The position numbers were made by a program, and so were the translations under genes. Below the pieces are notes generated by a model, which was not told the origin of the DNA, ran no database searches, and saw only the letters and a list, made by a program, of their open reading frames with translations. Of a DNA stretch of 64,000 nt, positions 37,187 to 45,424 are shown piece by piece; position 1 is the first letter of the stretch, and each line of letters starts with the position of its first letter. The DNA lies in NCBI RefSeq assembly GCF_011455495.1, contig NZ_CP015029.1, positions 1,240,740 through 1,304,739 on the forward strand, read 5' to 3'. The DNA comes from Frederiksenia canicola. GTDB lineage: Bacteria > Pseudomonadota > Gammaproteobacteria > Enterobacterales > Pasteurellaceae.

Positions 37187-38176
37187 GTGAATGTATATAC
37201 CTTAGAAAACAACCGCCTAAAAATTTCCCTTTCCGATTTCGGAGCGAGTTGGCTCTCTTGCGTGGTGAAATTGCCGAATGAACAGCGGGAAGTGCTAGTC
37301 TCTACCACGGCAGAAAATTGGGACAAACAGAGTGCTTATTTTGGGGCGACGGTAGGGCGGTATGCCAATCGTATTGCCAACGGTCGCTATACCTTAAACG
37401 GCAAGGAGTTTGTGTTGGCTCGCAACAACGGCAATAATCACTTGCACGGAGGCGAAGTGGGGGCAGATAAATGCCTGTGGACCGTGGAGTTTTCCGATTC
37501 ACAAGCGGTCAGATTCGCTAAAACTTTTGCAAATGGTGAAGAAGGGTTTGGCGGCGAAGTGAAAGCAACGGTGGAATACCGCTTAAATGGCAATCAGCTA
37601 GACATTGAATTTAATGCGGTAAGCGATCAAGACACGCCCCTTTGTTTAACTAACCATGCCTATTTCAATTTGTCGGGCGAGCCGACCATTCATCAGCATC
37701 AATTGCAGCTCAATGCCAATCACTATTTACCAGTAGCAGCAGATGGCATTCCAAATGGAGATCTGAAAGCGGTGGAAAACAGCAGTTTTGATTTCCGCCA
37801 GTCAAAATCGATCGGGCGAGATCTGCTGACGGAGCGAGATCAACAAGCGGTGAAAGGTTACGATCACGCCTTCTTACTTGCAAAAAATCCGCAGGATCTA
37901 ACCGCTTGTTCGCCTGATGCGATACTGTCGGTGGCGGATTTGCGTTTGGAGCTTCGCACTAGTAAGCCAGTATTACAAGTTTATACGGGCAACTGGCTCA
38001 ACGGGCAGCCGAATTTAAATGGCGGAACCTACCCTGATTACGCAGGTATTGCGTTAGAACCTGAATTTTTCCCTGACACGCCAAATCACCCTGAATGGTG
38101 GCATTTAGGTGGGATATCCAAAGCAAATGAGCCTTATCGGCATTGGATTTCTTATCGCTTTATCGAAATGGGCTGA
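37187..38176 (+). CDS. galM: Galactose mutarotase (aldose 1-epimerase)
   Basis: A 329-residue beta-sandwich enzyme interconverting alpha and beta galactose. Motifs include SAYFGATVGRYANRIANGRY, NNGNNHLHGGEVGADK, the catalytic-region TNHAYFNLSG with its His, and EPEFFPDTPNHPEW with the catalytic Glu. The frame opens earlier (ATG 37154), but CGGAG at 37172-37176 points to the GTG at 37187 (VNVYTLENNRL). Two USS cores lie in the gene (37501 and, degenerate, 37904), encoding SQAVRFAKTFANG and LAKNPQDLTAC. Confidence 0.93.
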   Translation: MNVYTLENNRLKISLSDFGASWLSCVVKLPNEQREVLVSTTAENWDKQSAYFGATVGRYANRIANGRYTLNGKEFVLARNNGNNHLHGGEVGADKCLWTVEFSDSQAVRFAKTFANGEEGFGGEVKATVEYRLNGNQLDIEFNAVSDQDTPLCLTNHAYFNLSGEPTIHQHQLQLNANHYLPVAADGIPNGDLKAVENSSFDFRQSKSIGRDLLTERDQQAVKGYDHAFLLAKNPQDLTACSPDAILSVADLRLELRTSKPVLQVYTGNWLNGQPNLNGGTYPDYAGIALEPEFFPDTPNHPEWWHLGGISKANEPYRHWISYRFIEMG

Positions 38177-38197
38177 AGAAAAGAGTAAAAAAATAAA

Positions 38198-38216
38198 GGC
38201 GTTCATATTGAACGCC
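38198..38216. terminator. Terminator between galM and aspA
   Basis: GGCGTTCA (38198-38205) pairs with TGAACGCC (38209-38216). On the minus strand the 3' arm runs into TTTATTTTTTT, so aspA is well served; the plus strand has CTTTG only. Confidence 0.87.
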
Positions 38217-38239
38217 CTTTGTTATGCTAAAAGTAACGA

Positions 38240-39664
38240 TTATTCGTCTTCAAAGCGTTTTGCTTTGTATTTTGGATTCATTAAGTTTTCAACGGAAAGA
38301 ATGTCGTCAAGTTGTTCTTCGGTGAGAAGACCACGTTCAAGTACGACTTCACGAACACTTCTACCTGTCGTTGCACAAATTTTGCCTACAATATCCCCTT
38401 CGTGGTGACCGATAAATGGATTGAGATAAGTCACAATGCCAATTGAATTGAAAACGTAGTTTTCGCAAATTTCTTTATTTACCGTAATGCCATCGATACA
38501 TTTATCACGCAAGTTGACGCACGCATTTGATAGCAATTCAATCGACTCAAACATAGACTGTGCAATCACTGGTTCCATAACATTGAGCTGTAATTGTCCA
38601 GCTTCCGCCGCGAAGGTAATTGTTGCATCATTACCAATCACTTTAAAGCAGACTTGGTTGACGACTTCAGGTACAACGGGGTTCACTTTTGCTGGCATAA
38701 TTGATGAGCCAGCTTGCAATTCAGGTAAATTAATTTCATTTAAACCTGCACGTGGACCAGATGAAAGCAAACGTAAATCATTACATACTTTTGAAAGTTT
38801 GACGGCTGTCCGTTTTAAGGCACCATGCACCATCACATAAGCACCGCAGTCAGAAGTCGCTTCAATTAAGTTTTCAGAAAGGACGCAAGGTAATTGTGTA
38901 ACTTCAGATAGGTATTTTACGGCTAAGCTAGAATAGCCCTCTGGCGTGTTTAATCCTGTTCCAATTGCAGTTGCACCAAGGTTGACTTCTAACAATAATT
39001 CAGCTGTTCGTTTAAGATTTTTAACTTCTTCATCAAGCAAGACAGAGAAGGCCTTGAACTCTTGCCCAACAGTCATTGGCACAGCATCTTGTAACTGAGT
39101 GCGTCCCATTTTTAAGACATTCGCAAATTCATTTGCTTTGGATTCAAAGCTCTGTTGTAAATAAAGCACTTTTGCAATCAAATGCATTACGCTGTTATAT
39201 ACCGCAATGCGGAATCCTGTAGGATAAGCATCGTTAGTTGATTGGCTTGCATTGACGTGATCCATTGGATTCACAACTTTATATTCACCTTTTTTGTGAC
39301 CTAAAATTTCAAGTGCAAGGTTGGCAATGACTTCGTTTGTATTCATATTCACTGAGGTACCTGCCCCACCTTGATAAACATCAGATGGGAACTGATCCAT
39401 ACAGCGACCATTATGTAATACTTCATCGCACGCTTGTACGATAGCTTTTGCAATTTTTTTCGGGATTGCACCTAAGTCACCATTTGCCATAGCCGTGGCT
39501 TTTTTTACCATTACCATACCACGCACAAACTCAGGCACGTCTGAAATCACGTTTTTTGAAATATTGAAATTCTCTATCGCTCTCAGCGTATGAATGCCCC
39601 AGTAAGCATCATTTGGAACTTCACGTTGTCCGAGTAAATCAACTTCAATTCGAGTATTGCTCAT
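38240..39664 (-). CDS. aspA: Aspartate ammonia-lyase
   Basis: A 474-residue enzyme that converts aspartate to fumarate and ammonia, feeding anaerobic fumarate respiration. Signatures are [17 protein letters not shown] (about 99-115), [15 protein letters not shown] (about 138-152) and the lyase motif [11 protein letters not shown] (about 318-328). Preceded by a CRP-type promoter. No dcuB or dcuA transporter is adjacent. Confidence 0.97.
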   Translation of the reverse strand: MSNTRIEVDLLGQREVPNDAYWGIHTLRAIENFNISKNVISDVPEFVRGMVMVKKATAMANGDLGAIPKKIAKAIVQACDEVLHNGRCMDQFPSDVYQGGAGTSVNMNTNEVIANLALEILGHKKGEYKVVNPMDHVNASQSTNDAYPTGFRIAVYNSVMHLIAKVLYLQQSFESKANEFANVLKMGRTQLQDAVPMTVGQEFKAFSVLLDEEVKNLKRTAELLLEVNLGATAIGTGLNTPEGYSSLAVKYLSEVTQLPCVLSENLIEATSDCGAYVMVHGALKRTAVKLSKVCNDLRLLSSGPRAGLNEINLPELQAGSSIMPAKVNPVVPEVVNQVCFKVIGNDATITFAAEAGQLQLNVMEPVIAQSMFESIELLSNACVNLRDKCIDGITVNKEICENYVFNSIGIVTYLNPFIGHHEGDIVGKICATTGRSVREVVLERGLLTEEQLDDILSVENLMNPKYKAKRFEDE

Positions 39665-39710
39665 TTTAATTTCCTTCTAAATGGATTGTTGTTATCAAAA
39701 TGTTAGCGTG

Positions 39711-39753
39711 ATCATACCGATTTCAGTAATAAAAAAATGTGAACTTGATCAAA
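39711..39753 (-). promoter_or_regulatory. CRP-dependent promoter of aspA
   Basis: On the minus strand a -10 TATGAT (39716-39711) gives a start near 39704. A CRP-like site TGTGA-N6-TCAAA (39738-39753, 9 of 10 conserved bases) is centred about 41.5 bases upstream, the class II position. In E. coli aspA is also activated by CRP. No good FNR site was found. Confidence 0.68.
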
Positions 39754-39824
39754 CTTTGGTTATCAAGGTGGGCGATATAAATTGCTGGTTTAGATTAGTT
39801 TTTTTTATGAAGAAAAATGGAGAT

Positions 39825-39850
39825 AAAAAATGGGAGCTTCTTGCTCCCAT
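39825..39850 (-). terminator. Terminator of the OB-fold gene pair
   Basis: ATGGGAGC (39830-39837) and GCTCCCAT (39843-39850) form a stem followed on the minus strand by TTTTTT. Confidence 0.88.
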
Positions 39851-39855
39851 GTTTA

Positions 39856-40218
39856 CTACTTAATAATCGTTAATTCACGCACTTTAAGTTCTGTTTTGTT
39901 CCATTCGTTATCGATTTCACCATATAAGCGGAGTTTATCTTGAGCGGTAACATTTTGACCTCGCCAAATATGGTTATCGATTTCAACACGAATTTGACCA
40001 GTTGTATCGGCAAACATGTATTCGTCGTCATCAACTTGGCTCACGATAGAGCCTTCAATAGTAACATAGCTATCATCACGTGCAGATAATGCTTGTTTTA
40101 CGCTGATTTGGCTTGATGGTAAATTTGCACCAAATACTTGCTGACCATTGCCTTGGTTGCTGCAGGCTGTTAGGGTCAATGTACCGAGTAATGCTGAAAT
40201 TAATACGAATTTTTTCAT
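39856..40218 (-). CDS. YgiW/YdeI-family OB-fold lipoprotein
   Basis: A 120-residue protein of the bacterial OB-fold (BOF, YgiW/YdeI/VisP) family. Unlike typical members it carries a lipobox (LTLTACSNQ, Cys at about residue 19), so it is probably membrane anchored. The OB core is VTIEGSIVSQVDDDEYMFADTTGQIRVEIDNHIWRGQ. AAGGAG is spaced for the ATG at 40218; a TTG two codons earlier was rejected. Family members take part in stress and host-signal responses. It lies ten bases after its paralogue and looks like a tandem duplicate that gained lipidation. Confidence 0.83.
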   Translation of the reverse strand: MKKFVLISALLGTLTLTACSNQGNGQQVFGANLPSSQISVKQALSARDDSYVTIEGSIVSQVDDDEYMFADTTGQIRVEIDNHIWRGQNVTAQDKLRLYGEIDNEWNKTELKVRELTIIK

Positions 40219-40228
40219 GTTCAACTCC

Positions 40229-40567
40229 TTATTTTGAAATACGTGTTACATCAATTTCTGTTTTGCCGTTGTCTTTATCAACTTGACCATAAATACGCAC
40301 TTTAGTTTTTGGCGTAGCGGTTAATCCACCCCAAAGTTCATCATCAATTTCCACACGAATCTGTCCCGTATTGTCTTTAAAAGTGTATTTCTCGTTACCC
40401 ACTTTTTGCACAATGTAACCGTGTAATGAGACAGTAGTATCATCGTATGCTTTTTTTGCTTGTGCAACCGTTGTTGGCTGTTTAACGGCCGCATTGTGAC
40501 CTTGGAAGCCGGCAAACGCAGAAGTAGAAAGAGTCAGAACAGAGACAAATGTCATTAATTTTTTCAT
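40229..40567 (-). CDS. ygiW: YgiW-like periplasmic OB-fold protein
   Basis: A 112-residue protein with a cleaved signal peptide (residues 1-19, ending AFA) and a BOF domain: VSLHGYIVQKVGNEKYTFKDNTGQIRVEIDDELWGG. E. coli and Aggregatibacter ygiW precede the QseBC two-component genes and respond to QseB; qseBC is not in this window, but a QseB/PmrA-type repeat lies upstream (40642-40658). It is the first gene of a two-gene unit with its lipoprotein paralogue. Confidence 0.85.
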   Translation of the reverse strand: MKKLMTFVSVLTLSTSAFAGFQGHNAAVKQPTTVAQAKKAYDDTTVSLHGYIVQKVGNEKYTFKDNTGQIRVEIDDELWGGLTATPKTKVRIYGQVDKDNGKTEIDVTRISK

Positions 40568-40641
40568 AAATCAATTCCTAAGTAAGATTTCAACATAATC
40601 AAAGCAGTGTTGCTTAGATGTGGCTATTAGACCAGATAAAT

Positions 40642-40658
40642 CTTAAAAAAATCTTAAG
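40642..40658 (-). promoter_or_regulatory. QseB/PmrA-type tandem operator upstream of ygiW
   Basis: Read on the minus strand the site is CTTAAG-N5-TTTAAG, fitting the YTTAAK-N5-YTTAAK consensus of the QseB/PmrA response regulators. A possible -10, TCTAAT, lies ten bases downstream (40631-40626). Assignment is by motif and by the known regulation of ygiW, not shown here. Confidence 0.65.
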
Positions 40659-40705
40659 AAAATATTTATTGTTATTATTGCATTGATAGTTAAAAACGAA
40701 CAAGC

Positions 40706-41344
40706 TCAGTCTAAGGCATATCCTTGAGCAGGTAAACATGCTCCATCTAAATATGCTTTCCTCTCTTTGAGTATTAGACGCCCCGAACAGAACCATTGCA
40801 CTACCAAAGGATAGCAACGATGTTCTTGTTCATGCACACGTTCTTGAATATCCGAAATTTCATCATCAGGATAGATTGGCACTTTCGCTTGCAGTACAAC
40901 TGCCCCGCCATCAACTTCTTCATTGACGAAATGAATACTCATACCGTGTTCAGTATCTCCTGCATCAATCGCTCGTTGATAAGTGTTCAGCCCAGGGTAT
41001 TTCGGCAATAGAGAAGGGTGAATATTGAGAATTTTGCCTGCAAAACGCTGAGTAAATTCTGCCGTAAGAATTTTCATATAGCCAGCAAGCACAATTAAAT
41101 CGGCTTGGAGTGCGGTGATTGTCTCGGCAATGGCATTATCCATTGTGAGATTGCTGTCAAAGGATTTGCGAGTAAAGACAAAAGTAGGAATGCCTGCGTT
41201 TTTGGCTCGTTCTAAACCATAAGCATCGGCTTTATTGGAAATCACGCCACAAATTTCAGCTTGAATTCTGCCTGCAGCAACGGCGTCGATAATGGCTTGT
41301 AAATTTGAGCCATTGCCCGAAATTAGCACAACTATTTTTTTCAT
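40706..41344 (-). CDS. purN: Phosphoribosylglycinamide formyltransferase
   Basis: A 212-residue folate-dependent enzyme of purine synthesis (GAR to FGAR). Motifs: VVLISGNGSNLQAIIDA at the N-terminus, VLAGYMKIL at about 89-97, and the active site ILNIHPSLLPKYPGLNTYQRAIDAGDTEHGMSIHFV (about 106-141) with catalytic Asn, His and later Asp. It lies downstream of purM in the same direction with a USS and a hairpin in the gap. Confidence 0.96.
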   Translation of the reverse strand: MKKIVVLISGNGSNLQAIIDAVAAGRIQAEICGVISNKADAYGLERAKNAGIPTFVFTRKSFDSNLTMDNAIAETITALQADLIVLAGYMKILTAEFTQRFAGKILNIHPSLLPKYPGLNTYQRAIDAGDTEHGMSIHFVNEEVDGGAVVLQAKVPIYPDDEISDIQERVHEQEHRCYPLVVQWFCSGRLILKERKAYLDGACLPAQGYALD

Positions 41345-41404
41345 ATTTGCAAATGTTTTAGCTAAAGTGACCGCTTGTATGGCGGTTTTGAGACGAAAAA
41401 TGAC

Positions 41405-41426
41405 GGGCGGACACTTAGGTCCGCCC
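41405..41426 (-). repeat. GC-rich hairpin between purM and purN
   Basis: GGGCGGAC (41405-41412) pairs perfectly with GTCCGCCC (41419-41426), loop ACTTAG. On the minus strand it is followed by GTCATTTTTCG. It resembles dispersed intergenic hairpin repeats and may act as a weak terminator or RNA-stability element tuning purN. Confidence 0.6.
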
Positions 41427-41449
41427 CTACAATAATGAGATCAAAGGAA

Positions 41450-42481
41450 TTAAATCATTTCCACTTGTGCTTTGCCTTCATCAAGGGCGTCGATTTTACC
41501 AATTACCCACGCATTTTCACCGGCTTGTTCAAGCACCGCAAGGGCAGTTTCAACATCACTTTCAGGTAGAGCAATCACCATACCCACGCCACAGTTGAAG
41601 GTGCGATACATCTCATAACGGCTAATGTTGCCTTTTTCTTGTAACCATTTGAATGCGGGTTGCCATTCCCAACTTTTTTCGTTGATCACCGCTTTTACGT
41701 TGTTTGGTAACACGCGTGGAATATTTTCCCAGAAACCACCGCCAGTTAAATGTGCGATAGCATGAACATCAGTCTGTTTGATTAGCTGTAAAATCGATTT
41801 CACATAAATTTTAGTCGGAGCAAGGAAATGTTCGCTTAACGGTTTGCCTTCAAGTAAATCATCCGCTTTCGCACCGCTGACTTCTAACACTTTACGAATG
41901 AGTGAATAACCGTTTGAGTGTGGGCCACTTGAGCCTAACGCAATCAAAGCATCACCCACTTTTACATTTGAACCATCAATGATTTCTGATTTTTCCACCA
42001 CGCCTACGCAAAATCCCGCTAAATCGTAGTCACCTGCGTGATACATTCCTGGCATTTCCGCCGTTTCACCACCAACCAATGCACAGCCTGACTGTTCACA
42101 ACCGTTTGCAATACCTTTGATCACAGAACTTGCCACCTCTACATCAAGTTTGCCTGTGGCATAGTAGTCAAGGAAGAATAGTGGTTCAGCGCCTTGTACT
42201 ACAAGGTCGTTTACACACATGGCAACTAAATCAATTCCGATAGTGTCGTGTTTGTTTAAGTCGATTGCTAAACGCAGTTTAGTTCCAACGCCATCAGTTC
42301 CCGAAACTAGAATCGGCTCTTTATATTTCGTCGGTAAAGCACATAATGCACCGAAGCCGCCTAATCCCCCCATCACTTCAGGGCGACGAGTACGCTTTAC
42401 ATCCGCTTTAATGCGTTCAACTAATTCATTTCCTGCGTGTATATCTACGCCTGCATCTTTATAACTGAGTTGTGTAGTCAC
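41450..42481 (-). CDS. purM: Phosphoribosylformylglycinamidine cyclo-ligase
   Basis: A 343-residue AIR synthetase of purine synthesis. It shows [21 protein letters not shown] at the N-terminus, [41 protein letters not shown] and [16 protein letters not shown]. An open frame extends upstream, but the GTG at 42481 has GAGG at seven bases and fits the family N-terminus (TTQLSYKD). A PurR operator precedes it. Confidence 0.95.
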   Translation of the reverse strand: MTTQLSYKDAGVDIHAGNELVERIKADVKRTRRPEVMGGLGGFGALCALPTKYKEPILVSGTDGVGTKLRLAIDLNKHDTIGIDLVAMCVNDLVVQGAEPLFFLDYYATGKLDVEVASSVIKGIANGCEQSGCALVGGETAEMPGMYHAGDYDLAGFCVGVVEKSEIIDGSNVKVGDALIALGSSGPHSNGYSLIRKVLEVSGAKADDLLEGKPLSEHFLAPTKIYVKSILQLIKQTDVHAIAHLTGGGFWENIPRVLPNNVKAVINEKSWEWQPAFKWLQEKGNISRYEMYRTFNCGVGMVIALPESDVETALAVLEQAGENAWVIGKIDALDEGKAQVEMI

Positions 42482-42515
42482 GGAAAAACCTCGAAAAGTA
42501 AAAAAAACGGCAGGG

Positions 42516-42542
42516 ATTATAGCATAAAGCAAACGTTTGCGA
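42516..42542 (-). promoter_or_regulatory. PurR operator and -10 element of purMN
   Basis: AAGCAAACGTTTGCGA (42527-42542) contains the palindrome GCAAACGTTTGC and fits the PurR box. On the minus strand a perfect TATAAT (42521-42516) lies just downstream, so bound PurR would cover the region just upstream of -10. Confidence 0.85.
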
Positions 42543-42694
42543 TCCTTGTGATTTAAAATTTTATGCCCCCTTTCGCAAATTTAGGAAAATCCATTTGCCA
42601 AGTAGATGAACTTCTGCTATTTATACGCACTTTTTGGAAGCCCCTAAAATGTTGTGCTTAGGGAAGAATCATACAAAGAAAACAGGAGTGACTT

Positions 42695-43144
42695 ATGACT
42701 CAAGTGCCAAATATCAACTCACTGAGCTTGTTAGCGATTGCTGGCGTGACCCCTTACCAACTGGGCGAAAATGAAGAATACATGAGCGATTCTCAAATTG
42801 AACATTTCCGTAAAATTTTAAAAGCCTGGCACGCTCAAATTATGGAAGAAGCAGAACGTACCAAAAGCCAAATGCAAGATGATGTGACTAATTTTGCAGA
42901 CCCTGCTGATCGTGCTACACAAGAAGAAGAGTTCAGCCTTGAGCTTCGTAACCGTGATCGTGAACGTAAGCTATTGAAAAAAATAGAACAAACATTGGTC
43001 AAACTAGATTCTGGCGATTATGGCTATTGTGATGCCTGTGGCATTGAGATTGGCTTAAAACGCTTAGAGGCTCGCCCAACGGCAGAGCTTTGTATTGATT
43101 GTAAAACCCTTGCCGAAATCCGTGAAAAACAGATGGGCGGCTAA
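42695..43144 (+). CDS. dksA: RNA polymerase-binding transcription factor DksA
   Basis: A 149-residue secondary-channel factor that works with ppGpp at rRNA and amino-acid promoters. A coiled-coil (about 35-110) has the tip acidic residues in [14 protein letters not shown], and the zinc finger is [25 protein letters not shown]. Its short N-terminal tail matches Haemophilus DksA. AGGAG lies before the ATG. A terminator follows. Confidence 0.96.
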   Translation: MTQVPNINSLSLLAIAGVTPYQLGENEEYMSDSQIEHFRKILKAWHAQIMEEAERTKSQMQDDVTNFADPADRATQEEEFSLELRNRDRERKLLKKIEQTLVKLDSGDYGYCDACGIEIGLKRLEARPTAELCIDCKTLAEIREKQMGG

Positions 43145-43153
43145 TAAAAAGAA

Positions 43154-43178
43154 AGGATAGCAAATGCTATCCTATTTT
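43154..43178 (+). terminator. Terminator of dksA
   Basis: AGGATAGCA (43154-43162) and TGCTATCCT (43165-43173) form a stem followed by ATTTTAT. Confidence 0.75.
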
Positions 43179-43255
43179 ATGCATATGGTATCTTGCCTGA
43201 TTGCAGGAGAGAAACAGGCAAAAAGATATTCAGTTTTTGTCGGAGAGAGGGCTAA

Positions 43256-43265
43256 CAAGCGGTCA
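43256..43265 (+). repeat. USS core in the dksA-pcnB gap
   Basis: Perfect ACAAGCGGTC. The partner box is TTTTGCG-like and displaced by degenerate sequence. The remaining 200 bases of this gap hold a CTTCCCC-GTAA-GGGGAG hairpin (about 43336-43352) just before the pcnB ribosome site, and nothing else recognised. Confidence 0.7.
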
Positions 43266-43374
43266 GTTGTTACTGATTTTTTGCGAATGCCCTATCTCTG
43301 ATTTTCGCTTCTGAATGAGGCTCAAATCTGTTCCTTCCCCGTAAGGGGAGAAGGTAGTATGTTAGAGGTGAATT

Positions 43375-44913
43375 ATTTTTAATTACATCAAATCTTTGTT
43401 TTCAAAGCAAAAAAAAGCGAGAAATACATCGCATGTGGTTGCTAGAACAGAAACACCAACGTTAAACGCTCGTCCAAAACCAAGTTGTGCGGACGATAAC
43501 AAACCCGCATCTAAGAAATCCCATTCAAAGAAAAATTCCGTGTCGGCTTCTCATATTAAACATAAGAAATACAGCGTGAGTGCCAGCCAGTACGGTATCA
43601 GTCCAAAAGATTTCCCTAGCAACGCCATAGCGATTGTGAATAAATTACACAAAAACGGCTATGAAGCTTATATGGTGGGTGGTTGCGTGCGAGACTTGCT
43701 ACTTGGCTTGAAAGCCAAAGATTTTGATATTGCCACCAATGCTCGCCCAGAAGAAATCCAGAAAATTTTTGGGCGTCAATGTCGGTTAATTGGTCGCCGT
43801 TTCCGCTTAGCTCATCTTGTTTATGGGCGAGAAATTTACGAAGTCGCGACCTTTCGGGCAGGGCACGAAAACAGTCAAAACGAAAAAATCTCTAAAACCA
43901 ACGATGTCGGAATGTTATTGCGAGACAACGTTTACGGCACCTTGCGTGAAGATGCTGAACGGCGCGATTTTAGTATTAATTCCTTGTATTACGATGTCGC
44001 ACACAACCTGATTTTTGACTTTTTTGACGGTATTGCTGATCTCAATGCGGGGAAATTGCGTTTGATTGGTGATCCCGTTGTACGTTATCAGGAAGATCCT
44101 GTACGAATGCTACGAGCGATTCGTTTTATGGCGAAACTGGATATGTATCTCGATAAAGCCTGCGATGAACCCATTCGCACTATGGCACATTTACTTGGGC
44201 ATATTCCGCCTGCCCGTTTGTTTGAAGAATCGTTGAAATTATTGCAATCGGGGCAAGGTTTTAAAACCTATGAATTATTGCGAAAATATGGGCTATTTGA
44301 GCAGCTTTTCCCTGTACTATTGCCATTTTTCACCGAGCAAAATGATTCCAACGCGGAGAGAATGTTAGCCAAAGCGTTAACTTCAACGGATGATCGCATT
44401 CGTGATAATTTGCGAGTGAATCCGGCGTTCTTATTTGCTGCGTTGCTTTGGTATCCATTGCGAGAAAAAATTGATGAACTGAAAAACGAAGGCGGTTTGA
44501 ATACCTTTGATGCAATGGCATTGGCTGCAAACGATATTTTAGCGGAGAGCTGCAAAGCTGTAGCGTTACATCGTCGTTATACCGCAGTCATTCGGGATAT
44601 TTGGGCGTTGCAATTTCAGTTCCCGAAACGTACGGGTAAACGCCCGCAACAAACGTTGGAACACATCAAATTTCGTGCAGGTTTTGACTTGTTAGTGATG
44701 CGAGCAGAAATTGAAGGCGGCGATTTAGTCGAGCTCAGTGCGTGGTGGCACGAATACCAATTCAGCAATGATGCACAACGCCAAGAATTGCTCAAAAGTG
44801 TGAAACCATTGCCAACGTTCCGTGATGAGCAGCCGAAGAAAAAACGCAAACCACGTCGTCGATTTCATCGCAAGAAAAAATCAGCAGCTTCAGCAACCGT
44901 AGGGGAAAATTGA
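43375..44913 (+). CDS. pcnB: Poly(A) polymerase I, probable AUU start
   Basis: A 512-residue nucleotidyltransferase that adds poly(A) tails to RNA and promotes decay. The catalytic motif is YMVGGCVRDLLLGLKAKDFDIATNARPEE, followed by CRLIGRRFRLAHLVYG and the RRDFSINSLYYD and YQEDPVRMLRAIRFMAKL segments; a basic C-terminal tail ends the protein. No ATG or GTG precedes the conserved core. The only good ribosome site, AGAGGTG (43364-43370), serves ATT codons at 43372 and 43375. ATT-TTT at 43375 mirrors the AUU start of E. coli pcnB, and IFNYIKSLFSK resembles its N-terminus. The TTG at 43396 is the alternative. Confidence 0.88.
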   Translation: MFNYIKSLFSKQKKARNTSHVVARTETPTLNARPKPSCADDNKPASKKSHSKKNSVSASHIKHKKYSVSASQYGISPKDFPSNAIAIVNKLHKNGYEAYMVGGCVRDLLLGLKAKDFDIATNARPEEIQKIFGRQCRLIGRRFRLAHLVYGREIYEVATFRAGHENSQNEKISKTNDVGMLLRDNVYGTLREDAERRDFSINSLYYDVAHNLIFDFFDGIADLNAGKLRLIGDPVVRYQEDPVRMLRAIRFMAKLDMYLDKACDEPIRTMAHLLGHIPPARLFEESLKLLQSGQGFKTYELLRKYGLFEQLFPVLLPFFTEQNDSNAERMLAKALTSTDDRIRDNLRVNPAFLFAALLWYPLREKIDELKNEGGLNTFDAMALAANDILAESCKAVALHRRYTAVIRDIWALQFQFPKRTGKRPQQTLEHIKFRAGFDLLVMRAEIEGGDLVELSAWWHEYQFSNDAQRQELLKSVKPLPTFRDEQPKKKRKPRRRFHRKKKSAASATVGEN

Positions 44914-45386
44914 TGGAAACGGTGTATATTGCCCTCGGCTCAAATTTGGATAATCCCCTTGAGCAGCTTAAACAAGCGGTCAGTTCCTTAGAAAGTTTTG
45001 CAAAAAATTTTACAGTAAGCCGTTTTTACGGTAGTAAGCCGCTTGGTCCACAAGATCAGCCCGATTATGTCAATGCGGTTGCAAAATTCGAGACGGAACT
45101 GACCGCTTGCGAGCTGCTTGATAAGCTGCAAGGCATTGAAAATCAACAAGGTCGAGTACGTTTACGCCGTTGGGGCGAACGCACGCTGGATTTGGATATT
45201 TTGCTTTACGGCAATCAGCAAATTCAAACTGAACGGCTCACCATCCCCCATTATGATATGCACAATCGAGAATTTGTGATTGTGCCGTTGTACGAGATCG
45301 CCCCCGATCTTGTGTTGCCAACAGGCGTGGCATTAGCCGAGCTTTATCTGCAATTTGCTTCTCATCAAATGGTAAAATTGAGCTAA
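44913..45386 (+). CDS. folK: 2-amino-4-hydroxy-6-hydroxymethyldihydropteridine pyrophosphokinase
   Basis: A 157-residue folate-pathway kinase. It begins VYIALGSNLDNPLEQLKQAV, and the HPPK signature RWGERTLDLDILLYG lies at about 91-105. The ATG overlaps the pcnB stop (TGATG); an upstream TTG was rejected. The pcnB-folK pair is conserved in gamma-proteobacteria. Two USS copies of opposite direction lie inside the gene and encode KQAVSSLESFAKNF and KFETELTACE. Confidence 0.95.
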   Translation: METVYIALGSNLDNPLEQLKQAVSSLESFAKNFTVSRFYGSKPLGPQDQPDYVNAVAKFETELTACELLDKLQGIENQQGRVRLRRWGERTLDLDILLYGNQQIQTERLTIPHYDMHNREFVIVPLYEIAPDLVLPTGVALAELYLQFASHQMVKLS

Positions 45387-45391
45387 AAAAA

Positions 45392-45424
45392 CACCGCTTG
45401 TTTGTTCAACAAGCGGTGGCTTTT
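45392..45424 (+). terminator. USS-derived terminator of folK
   Basis: CACCGCTTGTT (45392-45402) pairs with AACAAGCGGTG (45408-45418), loop TGTTC, followed by GCTTTT. Both arms are USS cores with G in place of the last C, so two head-to-head uptake signals form the hairpin. Confidence 0.85.

Noticed and set aside
39736..39776. FNR site upstream of aspA
   Set aside because: TTGAT and ATCAA halves are present (TTGATCAAA and TTATCAAG) but not at the four-base spacing required; the CRP site explains the region better.
39681..39863. Plus-strand open frame upstream of aspA
   Set aside because: It covers the aspA promoter and the terminator of the OB-fold genes; no start signal.
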